Source: Sulfurimonas sp. (GTDB taxonomy: Bacteria; Campylobacterota; Campylobacteria; Campylobacterales; Sulfurimonadaceae). From it: a DNA stretch of 39,546 bases. The notes beneath the pieces are model-generated. The model was not told where the DNA came from, did no database searches, and was given only the letters and a program-made list of their open reading frames with translations. The DNA lies in contig JALVXQ010000145.1 in assembly GCA_027038255.1 (NCBI GenBank), forward strand, positions 1 to 39,546, given 5' to 3'. The translations under genes were made by a program, and so were the position numbers. This document shows positions 30,512 through 38,117 of this stretch, piece by piece (position 1 is the first letter of the stretch; every line of letters begins with the position of its first letter).

Positions 30512-30541
30512 TTGACTTAAACACACAATGTGTGTTATAAT
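30512..30541 (+). promoter_or_regulatory. sigma70-type promoter with embedded operator palindrome for the antitoxin gene
   Basis: TTGACT (30512-30517), 18-bp spacer, TATAAT (30536-30541); palindrome AACACACA-A-TGTGTGTT (30520-30536) fills the spacer. Confidence 0.75.
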
Positions 30542-30563
30542 AGCTTTATAAAAAGGAGCTGTT

Positions 30564-30818
30564 ATGAGTGCAAAAGTAAGAACAAATGTTTATCTTGATG
30601 CTGAGATGAAAAAAAAAGCTCAAGAGATATTTAAAGTTTATGGAATGGGTTTAAGTGATGCTTTTAATATGTTTTTATCTCAATCAGTTTTAGAACGTGG
30701 CATCCCTTTTGAAGTGAAAATTCCAAATGAGACCACTGTTGAAGCTATTAAAGATGCACGAAATGGTAAAAATATGACAAAAGTTACTTTGGATGAGCTA
30801 AAGGGTCTGAGTGCGTGA
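30564..30818 (+). CDS. RelB/DinJ family antitoxin
   Basis: 'RTNVYLDAEMKKKAQEIFKVYGMGLSDAFNMFLSQSVLERGIPFEVKIPNE' RHH-type RelB/DinJ signature. Confidence 0.92.
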   Translation: MSAKVRTNVYLDAEMKKKAQEIFKVYGMGLSDAFNMFLSQSVLERGIPFEVKIPNETTVEAIKDARNGKNMTKVTLDELKGLSA

Positions 30819-31043
30819 AATTGCCATTCACAAGTTTTTTACAAAAGAGCTAAAAAAAGCAAAGCTCAATTCAACGAACAGTGCAAAGCTTTGCCAAGTG
30901 AAGCATTAGACCATGCGCTAAGTGCAGAATACAAAGATACAAGAGAGTTTCACATAAGCGGTGATTTACTTGTCATTTATAGAGTTGTGGACAATACTTT
31001 AGAATTATTGCGAATTGGAACCCATTCTCAACTTTTTAAATAA
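30811..31043 (+). pseudogene. YafQ-family toxin, frame-disrupted
   Basis: Frame 1 from GTG 30811: MREIAIHKFFTKELKKAKLNSTNSAKLCQVKH*; other frame ending at 31043: ...LPSEALDHALSAEYKDTREFHISGDLLVIYRVVDNTLELLRIGTHSQLFK*. Together they reconstruct most of a YafQ-like toxin. Confidence 0.85.
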
Positions 31044-31066
31044 TAATATTTTTACTGTTGTAGGCA

Positions 31067-31088
31067 TTCCCATCGGAGACGATGGGAA
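31067..31088. repeat. REP-like short palindrome
   Basis: TTCCCATCG-GAGA-CGATGGGAA: perfect 9-bp stem with GNRA tetraloop, followed by CAAGAGG and no T-tract. Confidence 0.65.
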
Positions 31089-31215
31089 CAAGAGGGAGCA
31101 TATAGAAATTTTAAGAAAAACTTGGATATAATTCGCTTTATAAAATTCTGCCCCCATACGGAATTAAAAAATATATAGTTATACGTACACAAGACGTGTA
31201 GCAAAAGGTAATGAA

Positions 31216-31416
31216 ATGAAAAAAGGTATTCACCCAGAATTAGTAGATTGTACTGTAACATGTGCATGTGGAAACACTTTTGTAACAAAAAGTCAAAAAC
31301 CAGAGATGAAAATAGACATCTGTAATGAATGTCACCCATTCTTTACAGGTTCTGAGCGTATGGTTGATACTGCTGGACGTATCGAGAAATTTAAAGCGCG
31401 TTACGGCAAAAAATAG
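31216..31416 (+). CDS. rpmE: 50S ribosomal protein L31
   Basis: '[45 protein letters not shown]' zinc-type L31. Confidence 0.98.
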   Translation: MKKGIHPELVDCTVTCACGNTFVTKSQKPEMKIDICNECHPFFTGSERMVDTAGRIEKFKARYGKK

Positions 31417-31429
31417 TCAAGATCCTATC

Positions 31430-32245
31430 TTGTTAAGTCTAATTCCAACTCCTATTGGAAATATAGGCGACATTTCACTCAGAGCCATTGCGCTTTTGAG
31501 TGAAGCTGACATACTCCTTTGTGAAGATACCCGCGTCACAAAGAAACTCATCAACATTCTCAAAGAACGTTACAACACCACATTTCGAGAAAATCAAGAA
31601 TTTATCTCCCTACATTCGCATAACGAACAAGCTTTTGTTGAAAAACTTGAACCCTCATTTTTTGAGCAAAATATTGTCTATGCAAGTGATGCCGGTATGC
31701 CTGGTGTGAGTGATCCAGGACAGACATTGGTTCGTTACTGTATACAAAATGGAGTGGCATATGATGTGCTCCCAGGGGCAAATGCCGTTTTGACTGCTTT
31801 TGTGGCAAGTGGATTTATTGAGACGCAGATGCTCTTTTTTGGTTTTTTAGACCATAAAGGCAACTCACGTGAGCAGCAGCTTCAAGAGGCGATGTATAAT
31901 GGTTACACAACCATTTTGTATGAATCACCGCACAGATTAGAAAAACTTTTGCGTGAGATTGACAAAGTGGATGCAAAACGGGAGCTATTTGTAGCTAAAG
32001 AGCTGACAAAGAAGTATCAAAAATACCTGCACGCAACTGCCTCAGAGATTCTCACGCAGCTAGATGGTAACTTCAAAGGCGAATGGGTTGTCGTCATACG
32101 TGCAGGAGCTGCTCACGCAGCATCTGCAGTGAGCCAAAAAGATATTTTAGCGCTTGATTTACCGAAAAAAGTACAGGCAAAGTTGATATCGAAAATCACA
32201 GGAGAAAACACAAAGGCCTGCTACCAACGCTTACTTGAAAATTAA
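31430..32245 (+). CDS. rsmI: 16S rRNA (cytidine1402-2'-O)-methyltransferase RsmI
   Basis: 'LLSLIPTPIGNIGDISLRAIALLSEADILLCEDTRVTKKLI', 'YASDAGMPGVSDPG'; homology begins at TTG 31430, inside the track ORF starting at 31325. Confidence 0.92.
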   Translation: MLSLIPTPIGNIGDISLRAIALLSEADILLCEDTRVTKKLINILKERYNTTFRENQEFISLHSHNEQAFVEKLEPSFFEQNIVYASDAGMPGVSDPGQTLVRYCIQNGVAYDVLPGANAVLTAFVASGFIETQMLFFGFLDHKGNSREQQLQEAMYNGYTTILYESPHRLEKLLREIDKVDAKRELFVAKELTKKYQKYLHATASEILTQLDGNFKGEWVVVIRAGAAHAASAVSQKDILALDLPKKVQAKLISKITGENTKACYQRLLEN

Positions 32246-32314
32246 TATTACATTTTTATCAAAATATTTATCTTAGATTTACATTTTGACGCTTTTTTTA
32301 GATAAAATACCTAC

Positions 32315-32998
32315 ATGTTAATTTATGCCAAACAACCAATATACTATCTTATCAATAACTATCCACAAAAAATAAAGAGACTTTACCTTGCTAAAGAACT
32401 CGATAAAAAAGAGTATTCGCGTCTTATGAAAATGGGATTTGAGATTAAACGCATTCCCAATGAAGCGGCAGTGAAAATGAGCAAAAATGCAAATCACCAA
32501 GGCTTTTTGGCTGAGGTTGAAGATTATCTCCCTCAGAACTATAAAGATTTTTTTGACAAAGATTTCGTTCTCGTTTTAGCCGGTCTGACTGATGTCGGTA
32601 ACATTGGAGCTATTATTCGCAGTGCGTATGCACTGGGTGTAGATGCTGTTGTGGCCTGTGGCATTAAGAAGCTTAACATCGAGCCACTGCTGCGTACAAG
32701 TACCGGCGCGCTTTTTGACATGCCTTTTGCCGTGGAACATAATATTTACACGGTGCTTAATGACCTGAAAATGTCCGGATTTACCAGTTACGGTGCAGAT
32801 ATGGGCGGTGATGATATTCGCAATGCAGAGATAGTGAAAAAAAGAGTTCTCGTTTTAGGTAACGAAGGTGAAGGACTGACATCGCGGGTGAGTTCGAAGT
32901 TAGATAAGATTGTAAGCATACAGATGACACATGATTTTGACTCGCTTAATGTCAGTGTAGCAGGTGCAATTTTGATGGATAGGATGAGATATGAGTGA
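32315..32998 (+). CDS. rlmB: TrmH/SpoU-family RNA methyltransferase, RlmB-like
   Basis: 'VLAGLTDVGNIGAIIRSAYALGVDAVV', 'LVLGNEGEGLTSRVSSKLDKIVSIQM', 'DSLNVSVAGAILMDRMR'. Confidence 0.88.
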   Translation: MLIYAKQPIYYLINNYPQKIKRLYLAKELDKKEYSRLMKMGFEIKRIPNEAAVKMSKNANHQGFLAEVEDYLPQNYKDFFDKDFVLVLAGLTDVGNIGAIIRSAYALGVDAVVACGIKKLNIEPLLRTSTGALFDMPFAVEHNIYTVLNDLKMSGFTSYGADMGGDDIRNAEIVKKRVLVLGNEGEGLTSRVSSKLDKIVSIQMTHDFDSLNVSVAGAILMDRMRYE

Positions 32999-33809
32999 AG
33001 CTTTAGAGAGACTAAAAGATATTGGCGCGCAGAAGGTTTATGAAGATACACACATTCCGGTGGAGCATGTGCAGGCCATTTTGTATGAGAGCTTTGACGG
33101 GCTGAATAAGATACAGTTTATAGGATTTATCTCTATCTTAGAGCGTGAATATGGAGAAGACCTGAGTGCTGTTCGTGCGCGTGGTGTTGGCTATTTTGAT
33201 GAAAAAAATGCTCCAGATGAAGCGATAACTGATGATGCCATTTTTAAATCCTCCTCAAAAAAGAAAAATCTTACTGTTGTTTATATTATTGTTGCCATTA
33301 TACTTTTAATTGCTGCTGTTTTTTACACTATGCAATCAGCAACTAATACTCTCAAGAGTGCAACAAAAGAGAATGAAATCATCCAAAATGTTCAGAAAAA
33401 CATCGCTGCTGATGTCAATGGCAGTGAAAATAACAGTAGTGATGAAAATGTATCTGCAGCAGTAGTTGATACGAACAGTTCAGCTGCATCAGTATTGCCT
33501 AAAAAAGTAAAAGAGCCAAAAGCAGTTCCGCAGAGTTTGAAAATCATAGCAAGAACAAAAGTGTGGCTGGGATATGTAAATGTGGCAACAGACCAAAAAT
33601 ATCAAAAGACTTTTGAGGGTGCATTTGAACTTGACCCTACAAAAGAGTGGCTACTCTTCTTTGGACATGGCTATGTTGATGTTGTTGTTGATGGAAAAAA
33701 AGAGGAATTTAGCTCAAAAAATACACTAAGACTCCATTACCAAGATGGGAACATTACAAAGATCTCCATTAATGATTTTAAGAAGTTAAACAGAGGTAAC
33801 AGATGGTAA
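32991..33809 (+). CDS. RodZ-like membrane protein (N-terminal helical domain, TM, C-terminal beta domain)
   Basis: Cytoplasmic N-terminus, one TM 'LTVVYIIVAIILLIAAVFY', Asn/Ser-rich linker, C-terminal 'LKIIARTKVWLGYVNVATDQKYQKTFEGAFELD'. Confidence 0.6.
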   Translation: MSEALERLKDIGAQKVYEDTHIPVEHVQAILYESFDGLNKIQFIGFISILEREYGEDLSAVRARGVGYFDEKNAPDEAITDDAIFKSSSKKKNLTVVYIIVAIILLIAAVFYTMQSATNTLKSATKENEIIQNVQKNIAADVNGSENNSSDENVSAAVVDTNSSAASVLPKKVKEPKAVPQSLKIIARTKVWLGYVNVATDQKYQKTFEGAFELDPTKEWLLFFGHGYVDVVVDGKKEEFSSKNTLRLHYQDGNITKISINDFKKLNRGNRW

Positions 33810-34660
33810 AATTTTTACTTTCGCTCCTTCTGCTCAGTAGTTTTGCCCTTGCGCAAGATGAAGCGGTTTTAGGAGAGGTGAGTGTTCAAGAAGATCCTCT
33901 GACCACAAAAATCAAAAGCTTTTTAAATGAAAAAACATACGAAGACAACAAGGGCTTTATCAATGTAATCTTTGATCCAAAATCAGCGTTTTATGAAAAC
34001 GACAGAGTCGATGCTGTAAAAGTTGTTCAAACACTCAAAGAGAATGGTCTTTTAAAGCTTTTTTTTAAAAAACCTCAAGAATTTCGACTCAATTTCAAGA
34101 CGAGTGGTTCGCCAATATTTTTTGTCAAAATTATGAGCGATACACTCCGAAGCATTGGCTACTACCGTTATGTGACAACCGCTTCAACGCTTGACTCTTC
34201 GGAGTTTACATGGAGTATTAATCTCACGTCAGAGTATGCAACAGATCCTCTAGTTTTACAAAAGCAATTACAAAAAAGTGCTTGTGACATTATTGACATA
34301 GAGCGAAACAACTCAAAAGAGTGGAGCTATGTTATTGATATTTCCAATGCAAAGCTCAATGTAAAAACTTTAGAAAACAGCAAGAAAGTAACACTTAAAC
34401 GCTCTTTGTATGCGCACTGGCTAAATGTTTCAAAGATTCGAAGATTGAAAATTCAGAGTACAAGACGCAACAGATGGTACCCTTACATTGCCTATTATGA
34501 CAGCTCTTTGCATCTGGTGAAAATCATAAAAAGAGAAAAAATCTATAAAGAAATTTTGCTCAATATTCCAAAAAATGCGACCTATATCAAAATCTCTGAT
34601 CTTTATACGCTTAAAAATGTTCGGGATGCATTAGTACTATTGCCTCAAGGGGCACGCTAG
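33803..34660 (+). CDS. Conserved secreted hypothetical protein
   Basis: Signal peptide 'MVKFLLSLLLLSSFALAQ', complete 285-aa ORF overlapping the upstream gene. Confidence 0.75.
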   Translation: MVKFLLSLLLLSSFALAQDEAVLGEVSVQEDPLTTKIKSFLNEKTYEDNKGFINVIFDPKSAFYENDRVDAVKVVQTLKENGLLKLFFKKPQEFRLNFKTSGSPIFFVKIMSDTLRSIGYYRYVTTASTLDSSEFTWSINLTSEYATDPLVLQKQLQKSACDIIDIERNNSKEWSYVIDISNAKLNVKTLENSKKVTLKRSLYAHWLNVSKIRRLKIQSTRRNRWYPYIAYYDSSLHLVKIIKREKIYKEILLNIPKNATYIKISDLYTLKNVRDALVLLPQGAR

Positions 34661-34739
34661 TCATTGTTCTCTGGCGCTTATTATCTTATTCTAAACATTT
34701 TTCGCTAAAATAGCGTTAATATTTTCAATAGGGTTCAAT

Positions 34740-35972
34740 ATGTTTGATGAGTTTAAATTTAATAGAGTTGAGAGACTTCCAAAGTATGTATTTGCGGAAG
34801 TAAATGAGATTAAAATGGCTGAACGCCATGCAGGAAAAGATGTCATAGACTTTTCTATGGGTAACCCTGATGGGCCTACTCCAGAACACATTAGAAACAA
34901 ACTTGTTGAATCTGCCCAAAAAACAAAAACCCATGGTTACTCGACTTCCAAAGGTATTCCCAAACTTTTAAAAGCAATAGCTGACTGGTATGAAAGCCGT
35001 TATGACTGTGTGCTTAATCCTGAGACAGAATGTGTCGCGACAATGGGCTCTAAAGAGGGCTATGCACACCTTACATATGCCATTACTAATCCAGGTGATG
35101 TGGCAGTCGTTCCAGACCCGACATACCCAATTCATGAGTACTCTTTTATTTTAGCAGGTGGGAATGTCATTAAGTTCGGTATCGAGTTCGACGAGCATTA
35201 CAGACTTGATGAAGATAAATTTTTTGAAAATTTAGAGAAAGTTTTTAAAGAGAGCTCTCCAAAACCAAAATTTGTACTTGTCAATTTTCCTCATAACCCG
35301 ACAACAGCAACTGTAACACCGGAATTTTATGAGCGTCTTGTGGCTATGGCAAAAGAGAAACGTTTTTATGTCATCTCTGACATTGCCTATGGTGACATCA
35401 CATTTGACGGTTATAAAACACCGTCAATTATGCAGGTAAAAGGTGCAAAAGATGTAGCGGTCGAATCTTTTACACTCTCAAAATCTTACAATATGGCAGG
35501 GTGGCGTGTTGGTTTCTTCGTTGGAAATCCAAAACTCATCGGTGCACTGCAGAAGATAAAATCATGGCTTGATTATGGGATGTTTACACCTATTCAGGTT
35601 GCTGCGACTGTGGCACTTAACGGTGATCAACAGTGCGTGAGAGATATTACAGACAAATATAACCACCGCCAGGAAGTACTCATAGAGGCATTTGGACGTG
35701 CGGGTTGGCATATAGAAAAAAATGAGGCGACAATGTTCTCATGGGCAAAGATTCCTGAATGTGTTGCACATCTAGGCTCTTTGGAATTTTCCAAACGTCT
35801 GCTGACAGAAGCGGGTGTTGCTGTAGCACCGGGAATCGGTTTTGGTGAGTATGGTGAGGGGTATGTGCGCATAGCTTTAATAGAAAATGACAACCGTATT
35901 CGTCAGGCGGCAAGAAATATACGAGAATTTTTAAAACAGTTTGACGGCTGTAATGAAGAGAGCAAAAAGTAA
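34740..35972 (+). CDS. PLP-dependent class I/II aminotransferase (aspartate/alanine aminotransferase-like)
   Basis: 'DFSMGNPDGPTPEHIRNKL', 'VVPDPTYPIHEYSFILAGG', 'VESFTLSKSYNMAGWRVGFFVGN' with the PLP lysine. Confidence 0.93.
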   Translation: MFDEFKFNRVERLPKYVFAEVNEIKMAERHAGKDVIDFSMGNPDGPTPEHIRNKLVESAQKTKTHGYSTSKGIPKLLKAIADWYESRYDCVLNPETECVATMGSKEGYAHLTYAITNPGDVAVVPDPTYPIHEYSFILAGGNVIKFGIEFDEHYRLDEDKFFENLEKVFKESSPKPKFVLVNFPHNPTTATVTPEFYERLVAMAKEKRFYVISDIAYGDITFDGYKTPSIMQVKGAKDVAVESFTLSKSYNMAGWRVGFFVGNPKLIGALQKIKSWLDYGMFTPIQVAATVALNGDQQCVRDITDKYNHRQEVLIEAFGRAGWHIEKNEATMFSWAKIPECVAHLGSLEFSKRLLTEAGVAVAPGIGFGEYGEGYVRIALIENDNRIRQAARNIREFLKQFDGCNEESKK

Positions 35973-37234
35973 TGATAAAAGTTGGAATCATAGGTGTTGG
36001 AACAGTTGGAACAAGTGTAGCAAATATTTTAAAAGATAATGCAGATGTTATAAGTGCACGTGCGGGACGTGACATCGTTGTAAAAAGTGGTGTTGTTAAA
36101 AATCTTGCTAAAGAGAGAGGTTTAGATATCACTATTACAGACAATGTCGATGACATCTTAAATGATGATGAGATAGACATCGTTGTTGAACTTATGGGCG
36201 GCGTTGATGAACCGTTTGAAGTGGTAAAACGAGCTTTAGAGAGCGGAAAAGCGGTAGTGACTGCCAACAAAGCACTCTTAGCATATCACCGATATGAGCT
36301 GCAGGATTTAGCAGGAAATATTCCTTTTGAGTTCGAAGCTTCTGTTGCGGGCGGCATCCCAATCATTACAGCGTTGCGTGACGGACTTTCGGCAAACCAC
36401 ATCGAGTCTATGATGGGTATTATGAACGGTACATGTAACTACATGATGACAAAGATGACCAATGAGGGTGTGGCATATGATGCCATCTTGAAAGAGTCAC
36501 AGGATTTAGGCTATGCAGAGGCTGACCCCAGTTTTGATGTTGGTGGATATGATGCGGCTCATAAGCTTCTTATTTTAGCGAGTATTGCTTATGGCATTGA
36601 TGCAAAACCGGAAGATATCTTAATTGAAGGTATCGAGAATGTGATACAGGATGATATCGCATTTGCAAAAGAGTTCGGTTATGCTGTCAAACTACTTGGA
36701 ATTGCAAAGAAAGATGGCAATGAAGTAGAACTGCGTGTGCATGCTTGTCTGATTAAGCAAGAGGAGATGATTGCAAAGATTGACGGTGTGATGAACGGCA
36801 TCTCTGTTGTGGGTGACAAAGTGGGTGAGACACTCTACTATGGACCAGGTGCGGGTGGTGATGCGACAGCTTCAGCAGTTGTGGCAAATATCATCGACAT
36901 TGCAAGAAGTGGAAAATCTACACCAATGCTTGGTTTTAACCGTCCGATGGAAGGCAATACTTTAATACTTAAATCATCTCAAAATATCGAGTCAAAATAT
37001 TACCTCCGTGTGAATGTTTCAGATAGAGCCGGGGTCCTTGCAAGATTGACGAAAATTTTTGAAACACACAATATTTCCATAGAGACAATGCTGCAGCGTC
37101 CGAGTGAAAATGCAAGTGCCAACCTGCTTATATCTACGCATATTGCAATCGAAAAAGATATTCAGGCGATGATGTCTGAGCTTGAAGCACTTGACTTTGT
37201 CAATGCAAAACCTGTTATGATTAGGATAGTATAA
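35972..37234 (+). CDS. hom: Homoserine dehydrogenase
   Basis: 'VGIIGVGTVGTSVANIL', 'ANKALLAYH', 'MMGIMNGTCNYMMTKM', 'LGYAEADPSFDVGGYDAAHKLLILASIAYG', C-terminal ACT domain. Confidence 0.97.
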   Translation: MIKVGIIGVGTVGTSVANILKDNADVISARAGRDIVVKSGVVKNLAKERGLDITITDNVDDILNDDEIDIVVELMGGVDEPFEVVKRALESGKAVVTANKALLAYHRYELQDLAGNIPFEFEASVAGGIPIITALRDGLSANHIESMMGIMNGTCNYMMTKMTNEGVAYDAILKESQDLGYAEADPSFDVGGYDAAHKLLILASIAYGIDAKPEDILIEGIENVIQDDIAFAKEFGYAVKLLGIAKKDGNEVELRVHACLIKQEEMIAKIDGVMNGISVVGDKVGETLYYGPGAGGDATASAVVANIIDIARSGKSTPMLGFNRPMEGNTLILKSSQNIESKYYLRVNVSDRAGVLARLTKIFETHNISIETMLQRPSENASANLLISTHIAIEKDIQAMMSELEALDFVNAKPVMIRIV

Positions 37235-37241
37235 GCGCAAG

Positions 37242-37973
37242 ATGAAAATCTTAATTACTGGGGCAAGCAGCGGTTTAGGTGCTGAGTTTGCACGCCAGTA
37301 TGCTTTTGGTGAAAATGAACTGATACTCCTCGCTCGCAGAGAGCACAAACTCCAAGAACTCCAGCGTGAACTTACTCCCAAATGTAAAAATGTAGAAATC
37401 ATTGTTGTCGATGTCAGAGATTTTAAATTGCTACAAGAAAAAATTGATGCTATTGGCAGTGTCAATATGGTCATACTCAATGCCGGCATATCACTTGGGC
37501 ACAGTGGGGAGATTCCGACTATAGAGGAGTTTCAAAACCTTTTTGATATTAATGTGCTAGCAAATCATGCTATTTTAGAAGTGCTTATGCCGAAGCTGCG
37601 TGAGCAGAGAAGCGGCAAGGTAGTGTTTATCTCCTCTTTGGCTTCCCTTTTCTCTATGCCTTCATCAAAAGTCTACTCCTCTTCAAAGCGTGCTTTAAAT
37701 GCGTATGCCGAGGGAATTCGCTATAAATATGCACCCTATAATATAAAGGTTATTACAATACTTCCGGGTTTTATAAAAAGTGAGCTGACAGATAAAAATG
37801 ATTTTGCAATGCCGTTTTTATTGGGTACTGAGGAAGGGGTTAGAAGAATGAAAAAGGCGATAGACAAGGGCAGGGAGTTCTATGCTTTTCCGCTTAGATT
37901 TTATTTAATCATCAGGTTTTTTAATCTGCTTCCGTCAGCTTTAAGTCAAAGGATTGTAAACTATCTGAACTAA
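37242..37973 (+). CDS. Short-chain dehydrogenase/reductase
   Basis: 'ITGASSGLGAEFARQYA', 'NAGIS', 'YSSSKRALNAYAEG' (YxxxK). Confidence 0.92.
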   Translation: MKILITGASSGLGAEFARQYAFGENELILLARREHKLQELQRELTPKCKNVEIIVVDVRDFKLLQEKIDAIGSVNMVILNAGISLGHSGEIPTIEEFQNLFDINVLANHAILEVLMPKLREQRSGKVVFISSLASLFSMPSSKVYSSSKRALNAYAEGIRYKYAPYNIKVITILPGFIKSELTDKNDFAMPFLLGTEEGVRRMKKAIDKGREFYAFPLRFYLIIRFFNLLPSALSQRIVNYLN

Positions 37974-37995
37974 TTAGTTTCAAATTTGGCAGAAC

Positions 37996-38072
37996 AAAAT
38001 TTTCAAGAATCATATTATGAGGACAAATCCTCCCGTTGGTCTGAGCCTCAGAATATAATTCTTGAAAATTTT
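37996..38072. repeat. 77-nt near-perfect hairpin between the SDR gene and the formate dehydrogenase gene
   Basis: AAAATTTTCAAGAAT-c-ATATT-a-TGAGG / CCTCA-g-AATAT-a-ATTCTTGAAAATTTT, 25 of 27 positions paired, 23-nt loop. Confidence 0.85.
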
Positions 38073-38117
38073 AACGGACATAAATCTCGTCTGTAAGATA
38101 GTTGAGGGTGGTAATAA

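Noticed and set aside
31325-31429. N-terminal extension of the rsmI ORF ([35 protein letters not shown])
   Set aside because: Out-of-frame overlap with rpmE; RsmI homology starts at LLSLIPTPIGN, so TTG 31430 is the likelier start.
35680-36270. 196-aa minus-strand ORF opposite the aminotransferase/hom junction
   Set aside because: Antisense to two well-supported genes; Ser/Thr-rich shadow translation without domain signals.
37019-37489. 156-aa minus-strand ORF opposite hom/SDR
   Set aside because: Antisense shadow of conserved coding sequence.
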